Origin: Methanothermobacter sp049720995
GTDB lineage: Archaea > Methanobacteriota > Methanobacteria > Methanobacteriales > Methanothermobacteraceae
Length of the DNA stretch: 64,000 nt
NCBI RefSeq assembly: GCF_049720995.1
Contig: NZ_JBNASF010000002.1
Coordinates: 62,001-126,000, forward strand
Direction of reading: 5' to 3'
Both the position numbers and the translations under genes were made by a program. Shown here in pieces: positions 32,724 through 41,231 of the stretch. The first letter of the stretch is position 1; every line of letters begins with the position of its first letter. The notes under the pieces were generated by a model. That model was not told where the DNA came from and did not search any database. It saw only the letters and a list, made by a program, of their open reading frames with translations.

Positions 32724-35525
32724 ATGCGTAAACTATTTCTGGTCTCAGTGCTCTTACTCCCGCTCCTAATGACGGGATCAGTGGCGGCTGCAGACAACAC
32801 AACCTGTGAGGTTGGTGTACTTGTCAGTTATCAGTACAGCGATGACACAAACAGAATAAACCCAACATTTGAGATCACAGACTCGGGGGTTGGTCTGAAT
32901 TACACGAGAACCTACGACCCATCAAGCGGCTACACAAAGCTGGTATTCCAGCGCACAAATATAAGCTCAGCAAATCTTACACTCACGGTGAGGGCCCCCG
33001 GCTACATAACCGCAGAGAGAAGACTAAACCTCACATTAAACCCCAATGACCCCAGAGACACAAGGTACTACGCCAGCCTGAACCTTGTGCTCAATGCAAC
33101 AGAAGCATACCGTCTGGGTAGAGATGTGACCGAGAGGGCCGACAGAATCCTGAACTTCACAGGAGGAGGCGAAGTTCTGGTTATAACAACCGCTGGCCTT
33201 GTTAAATACAGGAACATGACAACCGAAGACGTGATAGAGGGTATACTCAACAGGGCCGGGGGTGTTATCAGTTATGGAAAGGCAAACATACTCACCCTCC
33301 GCAGAACAGCAGTGGACCCGCTCTGCACAGCATTCATAATAAAAAAAGGCAACGACCTTCTTATGGCCTTTTACAGAAACAACACCCTTGTGTACCTTGG
33401 AACCATCTCCCAGAACATGACCATCGCCCAGTGGAACAACCTGACCTCAAGGCTGGGGGAAGATGCATTTCCATTCGCAAGCCTTGCCAATGCATGGGCT
33501 GTTGGAGCCCCCGCTGACCTTCTCAAGCAGGCAGCTTTCCACGGTCACATGTGTCTTGGAACAATCAGCGGCTATGCCATGAGCAAAACACTCTACATGT
33601 ACTACCCGCCACTTCAGGACTGGTCAACAGGTTCCCCAATAGAAATCACCAACTATGTAACAATAGGTGTCCCTGGTGGATCAGATGACGACGCCCTTAT
33701 ACTTGCACTCGACAACACACCTGGAAAGAGGTCATACCTTGGCTTTGATACATCAGGTACCGGTGCAGATGCGAGCATGGTTGGTTTCATAAGGTGGAAC
33801 TCAAGGACAAATACAGGGACACTTGTGGTCATGAAGTTTGACCAGCAGGCACTCATCGACCTCTACAAAAGGGAAACAGGTGCAGCAGCAGTATCTGAAC
33901 TCAAATTCAACGCCTGGCTTGTTAAAAAGGTTACACAGAACCCCGCATCCCTTGTAACAATAGTCAAAGAGCTCGATAATCTCACAGCCGACCAGTACTA
34001 CTATCTCGCAGGAAGGGAGGTCAACTATAACCAGGTGAACGAAACCCACGGCCTTGACATGGAATACATAAACAGACTCAATCTTCCAAATGCAACAAGG
34101 GAAACACCAGCCGCATCAGATGGTGGTTTGAGTTACTCGGAGCTCAGGGAAATCGGGAAAAGGGCTGCAGAGATGGCAAAGAACATATTCATGGCTGATA
34201 GGGGTGTGAACCTTGAAAGGGACAGTCTCAACATTGCCGTCCTCACATCGGCAGGTTACGTCTACCTCAACGGCACACCAACAGATGCATGTTATGAGGG
34301 AATCTTTGAGGTCCTTGGCTCAAGACTCAGCAGAAAAAACCTGCTACCGGTGCACAGCCCATTCTACAAGCCCCTGTGGTTTACATTCGTCCTTAAGGGA
34401 GCCGATGGAAAAACACTTGACTCAGTATACATAACCTACAATCCCACGACAGGTGCCCTCACTGCAGGGGCCACTCCTGATGGTATACGGGTCAACGACA
34501 TAGGCCCGGCAGCCCTTAACGACGCCGCAAGAGACACCGCAAATGCAGGTATATTTGGAAGTTCATACTTCAGCATAGAGAGCATAGCAAACGCATGGAA
34601 GTACAACATCCCCTACGACCAGCTCGTGACGTTCCTCTTCCACAACCATGTCTGCCCCGGTGTTCAGCCAGGTTTCTTCATAACAGAGTACGCCTTTGAG
34701 AACTATCCACTGGAAGCTGGCCAGCAGTACCAGTGGTTCGGGACGAGCATATACTGCAAGGACGACGCTCTCCTCTACCTCATGGGTGTGAGCCCCGGTA
34801 CAGGCACGTACTTTGCGAAGAGGGTCCTCCAGGATGAACTTGAATCACCCATGATCCCCGGTGGAAGTGAAGAGGGAATACTCATACTATGGGATCCTGT
34901 GAAGAAGGTTGGTAAGGCCATAATGATAAGCTTCAGATGGCCACAGTTTGACCTCAGTGACTGCACCACAAGGAATGCTATGTTCGAGAAATGGGCCGCC
35001 GCCTTCATAATGCTCTACAGCGGCCAGACCCCAGATTACATGACATCCCCCATGGTGCTCACAAAGGAGGTTGAGAAGTGGATAACAGAGGATGAACTGA
35101 GGGTGATACAGGGCGGTGCAGATGGTAACCCGCTCGCCTACCTGCGTTCAATACCTGCAAGAAGTCTGGATGACCTCATACCTGTGAACAATGGGGGATC
35201 ACAGAGCGGGACCCAGGGCGGTGTTCCTGGTGGCTCCACAGACGCCTCAACTGGTGGCGTGTCCTCAGGTTCTCATGGTGTTACAAATGGCCATGCCGGT
35301 TACTCACCGGGTGTTGACCGCAGCGCTTCACCTGCCGCTGTGAGTGCTGCATCTGAGGTCTCAGAGGAGTCCCCCGTTGAGGGTAAGAGGGCATATGAGG
35401 TTAAGAATGCGACGTCATCTTCCAGTGGCGGAGACTCATCATGGTATGTTTATGGTATCGTGGGCGTCCTTGTTGCTGCTGGTCTAGTGGCCTTCGGGTT
35501 CCTCAGGGGTGGAGCAGGAAAATAA
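32724..35525 (+). CDS. Large surface protein with two FmdE-like domains
   Basis: The 933 residues have a signal peptide (MRKLFLVSVLLLPLLMTGSV, cleavage near residue 22), many N-x-S/T glycosylation sites, and two copies of an FmdE-type segment: FHGHMCLGTISGYAMSK (about 272-288) and LFHNHVCPGVQPGFFITEYA (about 639-658). Each is followed by an acidic DDALI/DDALLYL segment. After about residue 840 comes a Ser/Gly/Thr-rich linker, the motif KRAYEV and a membrane helix (about 907-928), so the bulk is outside the cell. The ribosome site GGAGGTGA is strong. In known FmdE domains the His/Cys motif binds metal; a ligand here is unknown. Confidence 0.85.
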   Translation: MRKLFLVSVLLLPLLMTGSVAAADNTTCEVGVLVSYQYSDDTNRINPTFEITDSGVGLNYTRTYDPSSGYTKLVFQRTNISSANLTLTVRAPGYITAERRLNLTLNPNDPRDTRYYASLNLVLNATEAYRLGRDVTERADRILNFTGGGEVLVITTAGLVKYRNMTTEDVIEGILNRAGGVISYGKANILTLRRTAVDPLCTAFIIKKGNDLLMAFYRNNTLVYLGTISQNMTIAQWNNLTSRLGEDAFPFASLANAWAVGAPADLLKQAAFHGHMCLGTISGYAMSKTLYMYYPPLQDWSTGSPIEITNYVTIGVPGGSDDDALILALDNTPGKRSYLGFDTSGTGADASMVGFIRWNSRTNTGTLVVMKFDQQALIDLYKRETGAAAVSELKFNAWLVKKVTQNPASLVTIVKELDNLTADQYYYLAGREVNYNQVNETHGLDMEYINRLNLPNATRETPAASDGGLSYSELREIGKRAAEMAKNIFMADRGVNLERDSLNIAVLTSAGYVYLNGTPTDACYEGIFEVLGSRLSRKNLLPVHSPFYKPLWFTFVLKGADGKTLDSVYITYNPTTGALTAGATPDGIRVNDIGPAALNDAARDTANAGIFGSSYFSIESIANAWKYNIPYDQLVTFLFHNHVCPGVQPGFFITEYAFENYPLEAGQQYQWFGTSIYCKDDALLYLMGVSPGTGTYFAKRVLQDELESPMIPGGSEEGILILWDPVKKVGKAIMISFRWPQFDLSDCTTRNAMFEKWAAAFIMLYSGQTPDYMTSPMVLTKEVEKWITEDELRVIQGGADGNPLAYLRSIPARSLDDLIPVNNGGSQSGTQGGVPGGSTDASTGGVSSGSHGVTNGHAGYSPGVDRSASPAAVSAASEVSEESPVEGKRAYEVKNATSSSSGGDSSWYVYGIVGVLVAAGLVAFGFLRGGAGK

Positions 35526-35530
35526 AAAAC

Positions 35531-35543
35531 TTTTTTTCTTTTT
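35531..35543 (+). terminator. T-rich terminator after the surface protein
   Basis: TTTTTTTCTTTTT follows the stop by five bases, the typical U-rich archaeal terminator. The facing helicase gene ends 7 bp farther on. Confidence 0.55.
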
Positions 35544-35549
35544 ATATAA

Positions 35550-37304
35550 TCACTCATTGACTATGGCCTCCTTGAAGAACTCAGGGAGGAGCGACCTGTA
35601 GAGGGGGCTTCTGAATAGCATCTCTATATTACCATCCAGTATGTAGGTGTAGCATGAGTCGTCATGTGCCCTCACCCCACGTCCATATGCCTGCATCAGT
35701 GTCATTATTGTCTTGTAGGCGTACCACCTCTGGTCCATCCTCTGCCTCCTGTTCACCTGCTTATCCCCAAGGTAGGGGAAGGGTATCTTGTAGATCACCT
35801 GGAACCGGCACTTATCATAGGGTAAATCAACGCCCTCGCTCATTGATGGGCTCACAAGGACAAGGGGGTCCCTGGAGTCCTCAAAATATCTTAGAACTGC
35901 CTCCCTGTTGGATGCCCTGTGGTCTATGAGCCTCCTGTTTGGTATGTTCTCCATTATGAACCTCTGACAGCGGTAGTTGTGTGTATGTATGAGTCCCTTA
36001 TCGTTTCTGTGCCTCTCAAGGATCCTGTTGAGTATTGGGATGGTCTCAGGGGCCGTTTGCTTTATCCTGTTCCTTGACATTTTCCCTGCGATCTTCAGTT
36101 CTATGGGTCTTCTTGATGCCGGGAATGGACTGTCGACCCTTACGATGTAGGCCTCCTCAGGTTTTATGCCCAGCCACTGGCAGAAGAGCCTCTCATTCAG
36201 TATTGTGGCGCTCATGAAGAGGCATGATTCAGAGTAGGAGAATAGACGGTCATATGCATAGTGGTGTACCCGGAGGGGTTTGAATGAAACTGATTCGCCG
36301 TCGGAATCAATAACCCAGTTTTTTGGTTCATCCTCAAGGCTCATTTTAAGTTCAGAGAGCCTCTTAATGGTCCTCTTTATCCTGTCCCTCCTCTTCCTGG
36401 GCAGTGATTCCAGTTCAAGGTCACCGTAGTGGTCTGCTATGGCCTCAACCTGGAGTATCCATTCAGCCGGGTCATCCTCCTGCATCATACTGGGGGGTAT
36501 TGTCCTCTTAATGTCCTTCCTTAGGCGCCTGTTGGATATGGTGACCTCAAGCCGCTTCATGAGCTTATCCTCGATGTTGTGGGCTTCGTCAAGTATCATG
36601 AGGTTCCTCCTGTCAAAGTGGCCCACGTAGTTGAGTTCAAGGAATGCGTAGTCATAGTTCATGAGGGTTATGGGGCTGTTTATGGCCTCTGCCTTCTGTT
36701 CCCAGTAGTGGCAGTGCTCATCTGTCCTGAAGAATACCCTGTTGCCATATGAGTCCTGGAATGCCTCCTCACCGAGGAGTGTTTCACCCCTCACAACACC
36801 GTAGGGGCAGTGGAAGTTCTCTGAGGATGGTGTTGTCTGGCAGGTGCCCATGTCACAGGTTGACTCCAGGTCGTCGTTGCGGCAGAGAAAGTTGCCCCTA
36901 CCCTTCACAACCGGAACCCCGAATTCAGCGGCATACTGGTCCTGGAGCTGTTTTGTCATTGTGAGAATGTATGCCGGCTGGTATATGCCTGCGAAGGTGC
37001 ATGCTATTGCCGACTTTCCAGTGCCTGTACCCGCTTCAAGTATAACGTAGCGGTAGCCATCCTCAAGTGCCTGGTATATGTCGTTTATGATATCAAGCTG
37101 CCCTGGTCTTGGCTGTGGAAAGGGAAAGTTCTCTATGATCTCGCCGGGTATGTGGGGATACCTCTTCTGGAGGTCCTCGTTGATGGAATCTGATTTCTCA
37201 TCGGATTTTATGAGGTTCTTAAAGAATGAAAGACGCCCCTTCCCCCTGCATGTGCAGTTATCCCTCATCATTCCACAGTCGGGACAGAAAAGTGGGTTTT
37301 CCAT
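35550..37304 (-). CDS. DinG/XPD-family Fe-S DNA helicase
   Basis: Superfamily 2 helicase of 584 residues. It starts with a zinc-like pair (FCPDCGMMRDNCTC), then Walker A ILEAGTGTGKSAIACTF, four spaced cysteines between motifs I and II (GNFLCRNDD, STCDMGTCQ, HCPYG) that fit an Fe-S cluster, the DEAH box MILDEAHNIEDKLM, and motifs V/VI VSPSMSEGVDLP and QAYGRGVRAHDD. The role is probably repair or recombination. No ribosome site precedes the ATG; a TATA at about 37328-37336 makes a near-leaderless message likely. Confidence 0.9.
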   Translation of the reverse strand: MENPLFCPDCGMMRDNCTCRGKGRLSFFKNLIKSDEKSDSINEDLQKRYPHIPGEIIENFPFPQPRPGQLDIINDIYQALEDGYRYVILEAGTGTGKSAIACTFAGIYQPAYILTMTKQLQDQYAAEFGVPVVKGRGNFLCRNDDLESTCDMGTCQTTPSSENFHCPYGVVRGETLLGEEAFQDSYGNRVFFRTDEHCHYWEQKAEAINSPITLMNYDYAFLELNYVGHFDRRNLMILDEAHNIEDKLMKRLEVTISNRRLRKDIKRTIPPSMMQEDDPAEWILQVEAIADHYGDLELESLPRKRRDRIKRTIKRLSELKMSLEDEPKNWVIDSDGESVSFKPLRVHHYAYDRLFSYSESCLFMSATILNERLFCQWLGIKPEEAYIVRVDSPFPASRRPIELKIAGKMSRNRIKQTAPETIPILNRILERHRNDKGLIHTHNYRCQRFIMENIPNRRLIDHRASNREAVLRYFEDSRDPLVLVSPSMSEGVDLPYDKCRFQVIYKIPFPYLGDKQVNRRQRMDQRWYAYKTIMTLMQAYGRGVRAHDDSCYTYILDGNIEMLFRSPLYRSLLPEFFKEAIVNE

Positions 37305-37395
37305 GGAGTCTATTTAAGGGTGAGGAACTATATAAGTTTAGAGAGTGCCGCTGAAAACAAATTCATTGTCCACAGAAGATTATCAGGTGTTTCTA

Positions 37396-38094
37396 ATGAA
37401 TGGAAAACTCATAGGTGTGGGTGTTGGGCCAGGTGACAGTGAACTTTTAACCATAAAGGCCCTGAAGATTTTAAAATCAGTTCCAGTTATATGCGCTCCC
37501 CGTTCGTCATCTGAAAGGGACAGCATAGCTCTTTCAATCGTGAAGGATATTTTAAATGAACGTGGTGATGATTACCAGATAATTGATCCTGTATTTCCAA
37601 TGACAGATGATAGGGATGAACTTGAAAGGCACTGGGATGAGGCTGCCCGCCTGGTTTCAGGGGAACTTGCCTCGGGAAGGGATGTTGCATTTATAACCCT
37701 GGGTGACCCGTCCATCTACAGCACCTTCAGTTACCTTCAGAGGCGGATTCAGGATATGGGCTTTGAGACAGAGATGGTTCCAGGTGTGACATCATTCACA
37801 GCATGTGCAGCAAGTGCAGGTAAGGCTATCGTGGAGGGTGATGAGATCCTTGTTGTGGTGCCAAGGGTTGATGAACGCTTCAGTAACATGATTGAAAACG
37901 TTGATGCCTGCGTTATAATGAAGACCTCCCGTCATGGGAGACGCGCCAGGGAGGTTGTGGAGTCTGACCCCCGGGAGAGGGATGTTGTATCTGTGGAGAA
38001 CTGCAGCATGGATGATGAGGTGGTTGAGAGGGGCTTCCCGTCACGGGGCAGGTACCTTGCAACCACCATAGTGAGGTTCAGGAACAGCCACTAA
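37396..38094 (+). CDS. cbiL: Cobalt-precorrin-2 C20-methyltransferase
   Basis: SAM-dependent tetrapyrrole methyltransferase of cobamide synthesis. ATG 37396 has CAGGTG upstream and yields 232 residues with LIGVGVGPGDSELLTIKAL, ICAPRSSSERDSIALSIV, ITLGDPSIYSTFSYL and MVPGVTSFTACAASAG, the CbiL signatures. The neighbouring helicase is divergent. It is the only recognisable corrinoid gene nearby, of note because a CobN-like protein lies at 48660. Confidence 0.92.
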   Translation: MNGKLIGVGVGPGDSELLTIKALKILKSVPVICAPRSSSERDSIALSIVKDILNERGDDYQIIDPVFPMTDDRDELERHWDEAARLVSGELASGRDVAFITLGDPSIYSTFSYLQRRIQDMGFETEMVPGVTSFTACAASAGKAIVEGDEILVVVPRVDERFSNMIENVDACVIMKTSRHGRRAREVVESDPRERDVVSVENCSMDDEVVERGFPSRGRYLATTIVRFRNSH

Positions 38095-38098
38095 CCAT

Positions 38099-38860
38099 TC
38101 AGTCGGACCTTTGCCGTGTGATAATGAATGAGCACCTCTCATCCCCCCTTGCATAGCATTCTGTTTCCTGGATTTCAACATCAGAATTGAAATATCTGCC
38201 AAATACGGCCTCAAGTATCCCTGAGTCCAGTGCACAGGCGGATTCACCGATTTCAGGAAGCAGCCCGCATTCAAAGCAGTCATAGGCCCTTATTATAAGC
38301 GGATCCATGCTTTCCACCTTCAGGGTCCCCAGCCGGTTTATACTCCAGAATCTTCTGAGGTTTTCAAGGAGATCCTCAAGGTTCCCTGCCCTTAAAGTGG
38401 GGTATATAACCTCCCCTATCTTCAATCCGACCTCATGGAGGATGGGGTCGATGTTTATGCCCTCCTTTATCAGTTCAACCCGGAGCACATGGAACATCAG
38501 CCTGAAGAACTCAAAGGGATCTCCCGCTGAGGTCAGGTGCTCTGCAAGAAACTCTGTTTTTTCCTCATCCAGTTCTCCACATTTTTTTCTTCTTAGTTTA
38601 CCCAGGTACCTCGAGTTTATTGAGAAGACCTTTATTCTTCTATCTGCCGGGTCCTGCCTTTCGACTATGAGGCCGGCCATTCTGAGATCAGAGAGGTGCT
38701 TTGATACCGTGGACTTGGATTTTCCTGTTATTCTGACTATATCCTGAAATCTGAGTTGGCTCTTCATGAGTTCTGATAGTATAAGTGATTTGATGGGACT
38801 CTCTATTACCTCTATTCCCTCATCCGTTGCGAATATTGTAAATTGCTTTCTTTCACTCAT
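38099..38860 (-). CDS. msvR: Redox-sensing regulator MsvR (HTH + V4R)
   Basis: Methanogen-specific transcription factor of 253 residues: an ArsR-like winged helix (about 15-90; FQDIVRITGKSKSTVSKHLS) and a C-terminal V4R domain with Cys in YDCFECGLLP, SACALDS and ETECYARGDERCSF, the redox switch. In Methanothermobacter MsvR binds between itself and fpaA and controls both (known from this genus). No ribosome site is visible and a TATA-like box lies near 38886-38891 on the minus strand, so it is probably leaderless. It ends 4 bp from cbiL, tail to tail. Confidence 0.93.
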   Translation of the reverse strand: MSERKQFTIFATDEGIEVIESPIKSLILSELMKSQLRFQDIVRITGKSKSTVSKHLSDLRMAGLIVERQDPADRRIKVFSINSRYLGKLRRKKCGELDEEKTEFLAEHLTSAGDPFEFFRLMFHVLRVELIKEGINIDPILHEVGLKIGEVIYPTLRAGNLEDLLENLRRFWSINRLGTLKVESMDPLIIRAYDCFECGLLPEIGESACALDSGILEAVFGRYFNSDVEIQETECYARGDERCSFIITRQRSD

Positions 38861-38930
38861 TGAGCAGAGTTATGTTTCACCCGCCATAAAATTGTTTCAC
38901 TGCCATAGAACAGAAAAAATTATATATTAG

Positions 38931-38964
38931 TTCGTATGTTATAGTACATTCGATGATGTACGAA
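38931..38964. promoter_or_regulatory. MsvR operator sites in the msvR-fpaA gap
   Basis: TTCGAT-GATG-TACGAA (38949-38964) fits the reported MsvR box TTCGTA-N4-TACGAA with two changes, and TTCGTA at 38931-38936 is a further half site. They lie just downstream of TTATATATTA (38920-38929), the fpaA TATA box, where a bound protein would block transcription. Confidence 0.75.
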
Positions 38965-38983
38965 CTTAATATCCGGTGATAAC

Positions 38984-40201
38984 ATGAAGGCCGCAGCAAA
39001 AAGAATATCCGATGGAGTATACTGGACGGGAGTCCTGGACTGGGATCTTAGAAACTACCATGGATACACCCTCCAGGGCACCACATACAACGCCTACCTT
39101 GTCTGTGGAGATGATGGGGTTGCACTGATAGACAACTCCTACCCCGGCACCTTTGATGAGCTCATGGCAAGGGTTGAGGACGCCCTGCAACAGGAGGGAA
39201 TAGAAACCGGGATTGACCACATAGTCCAGAACCACGTTGAAAAGGACCACAGCGGTGTCCTGGTGGAACTCCACAGGAGATTCCCGGAAGCCCCCATCTA
39301 TTGCACAGAGGTGGCTGTTAAGGGACTCCTTAAACACTACCCCTCCCTAAATGGAGCAGATTTCAGGACCGTCAAAACAGGGGATGTGCTTGAGCTTGGC
39401 GGGAAGACACTGACATTCCTGGAGGCCCCACTCCTCCACTGGCCAGACAGCATGTTCACCCTCCTTGTTGAGGAGGGTGTACTCTTCTCAAACGACGCCT
39501 TCGGACAGCACCTCTGCTACCCCCAGCGCCTTGACAGGGAGATACCAGAATACGTCCTCATGGATGCCGCCAGGAAGTTCTATGCAAACCTAATAACGCC
39601 CCTCTCAAAGCTGGTCCTCAGAAAGTTCGATGAAGTTAGGGACCTCGGGCTTCTCGAAAGGATCCAGATGATCGCCCCATCCCATGGACAGATCTGGACA
39701 GACCCCATGAAGATCATAGAGGCCTACACAGGCTGGGCCACCGGTATGGTGGATGAGAGGGTCACGGTGATCTACGACACGATGCACGGGTCAACCAGGA
39801 AAATGGCACATGCCATAGCAGAGGGAGTTATGAGTGAGGGGGCCGATGTGAGGGTCCACTGCCTCCACGATGATGAACGGAGCGAGATCGTTAAGGACAT
39901 ACTTGAAAGTGGTGCCATAGCAATTGGAGCCCCCACCATATACGACGAGCCCTACCCAAGCGTTGGAGACCTCCTCATGTACCTCAGGGGCCTCAAATTC
40001 AACAGAACCCGCACCAGAAAGGCCCTCGTATTCGGGTCAATGGGTGGAAATGGTGGGGCCACAGAAACCCTGAAGGGGCTTCTTGAAGAGGCAGGATTCG
40101 ATGTTACTGACGAGGAGGAAGTTTACTACGTGCCCACAGCTGATGAACTCGACGCCTGCTTTGAGGCCGGAAGAAAACTTGCAGCTGAAATCAGGAGGTG
40201 A
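38984..40201 (+). CDS. fpaA: F420H2 oxidase (flavodiiron protein)
   Basis: Reduces O2 to water with F420H2. The 405 residues have a metallo-beta-lactamase-like diiron domain with NHVEKDHSGVL (His-x-Glu-x-Asp-His), APLLHWPDSMFT and FSNDAFGQH, and a C-terminal flavodoxin domain (ERVTVIYDTMHGSTRKMAHA; GSMGGNGGATETL). GGTGATAAC precedes the ATG. First gene of the oxygen-defence operon. Confidence 0.96.
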   Translation: MKAAAKRISDGVYWTGVLDWDLRNYHGYTLQGTTYNAYLVCGDDGVALIDNSYPGTFDELMARVEDALQQEGIETGIDHIVQNHVEKDHSGVLVELHRRFPEAPIYCTEVAVKGLLKHYPSLNGADFRTVKTGDVLELGGKTLTFLEAPLLHWPDSMFTLLVEEGVLFSNDAFGQHLCYPQRLDREIPEYVLMDAARKFYANLITPLSKLVLRKFDEVRDLGLLERIQMIAPSHGQIWTDPMKIIEAYTGWATGMVDERVTVIYDTMHGSTRKMAHAIAEGVMSEGADVRVHCLHDDERSEIVKDILESGAIAIGAPTIYDEPYPSVGDLLMYLRGLKFNRTRTRKALVFGSMGGNGGATETLKGLLEEAGFDVTDEEEVYYVPTADELDACFEAGRKLAAEIRR

Positions 40202-40206
40202 GTGAT

Positions 40207-40620
40207 ATGAACCAGAACAGAACAGGCATATGCAGGGATACAGAAATCGAGAAGGTGGTTGATGCGAACTTCAGGGGTGAATGCGCCGAGACTGGCATGT
40301 ACCTTGCAATGGCAAGGCAGGCACAGAGGGAGGGCCTCCCTGAGGTTGCAGAGGTCCTCAGAACAGTAGCCCTTGAGGAGGCTGAGCATGCAGCCAGGTT
40401 TGCAGAGCTCAGTGGTGTGATCAGAGACAATCTTAAGGAGAACATTGAGATGATGCTTGAGGGTGAAGAGGCTGCCAGCAGGGAAAAGGGTGAGGCTGCC
40501 CTCAGGGCCGCGGAGTGTGGTGTTGATGAGGCCCGTGACTTTTTCAATGAGAGCTCAAGGGATGAGGGAAGGCACGCCCGTATGCTCAGGGGTATACTTG
40601 AGAGGTACTTCAAGGGATAG
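40207..40620 (+). CDS. rlp: Rubrerythrin-like protein (no rubredoxin domain)
   Basis: The 137 residues form a four-helix diiron protein: GECAETGMYLAMARQAQREG, ALEEAEHAARFAEL and SSRDEGRHARMLRGILERYF supply the Glu/His ligands. The rubredoxin tail of full rubrerythrins is absent, but a rubredoxin-domain protein is encoded next. The AGGAGGTGA that includes the fpaA stop is the ribosome site. Likely a peroxide reductase fed by that partner. Confidence 0.92.
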   Translation: MNQNRTGICRDTEIEKVVDANFRGECAETGMYLAMARQAQREGLPEVAEVLRTVALEEAEHAARFAELSGVIRDNLKENIEMMLEGEEAASREKGEAALRAAECGVDEARDFFNESSRDEGRHARMLRGILERYFKG

Positions 40621-40622
40621 AG

Positions 40623-41156
40623 ATGTACGTCTGCAGGATATGCCAGTACCAGGTCCCTGACAGGGAGTTCGGCGAACTTGAGGATGGCTGGGTCTGCCCC
40701 CGGTGTGGTGTGGGCAGAGACGAGTTTGAGCACTCCAGCGATTCATCATCCCCTGAGCAGCCATTCACCCTCATGTTCAGGGCCATCACAGAGAGCCTCT
40801 GGAAGGTCCTCGGCAATGGTTCACAGGGAGTCACAAGGGAGATGGGCTTCGTACTGGCAGAGGTCATTGACCCTGAGGATCCTTTAAAGTCAACAGCAGA
40901 ATACTTCCTCAAACATGGATTCGCAGCATCCATCAACTGCACTGAAGGAGAGAAGCACATGATGGATGTGAAAAACTGCAGGTTCTATGGTTTCTGCCGC
41001 TCCCTTGAGGATGATGGAGTTACGGTATCCACCTGCCCCTATGCAAACACCGCTGCAGCGGCCCTTGAGATCTCCACAGGGTACCGTTACAGGATAAGTA
41101 GGCTGCCAGGAGAATACGGCCACGTCATCCAACTTTCAGGGGTATCAAAAAAATAG
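40623..41156 (+). CDS. rub: Rubredoxin fused to a Cys-rich C-terminal domain
   Basis: Residues 1-40 are a rubredoxin (MYVCRICQYQVPDRE; WVCPRCGVGRDEFE), the electron carrier of this operon. The remaining about 130 residues are an extra domain with Cys in SINCTEGE, KNCRFYGFCRSL and VSTCPYAN, and the ending AALEISTGYRYRI, faintly like V4R-type small-molecule sensor domains. Total 177, over three times a plain rubredoxin. It may be a redox partner with a bound metal or ligand; the function of the second domain is open. Confidence 0.85.
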   Translation: MYVCRICQYQVPDREFGELEDGWVCPRCGVGRDEFEHSSDSSSPEQPFTLMFRAITESLWKVLGNGSQGVTREMGFVLAEVIDPEDPLKSTAEYFLKHGFAASINCTEGEKHMMDVKNCRFYGFCRSLEDDGVTVSTCPYANTAAAALEISTGYRYRISRLPGEYGHVIQLSGVSKK

Positions 41157-41191
41157 AGGCCGCCATAGATTCAAAAACCCTCATCCTCTAA

Positions 41192-41198
41192 TTTTTTT
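41192..41198 (+). terminator. T-run after the fpaA operon
   Basis: TTTTTTT lies 36 bp after the operon's last stop, before the 3' end of the facing pseudogene. Confidence 0.4.
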
Positions 41199-41231
41199 AT
41201 CCCGGCTGCCAAGGTTAAAGCAGTTTATATC

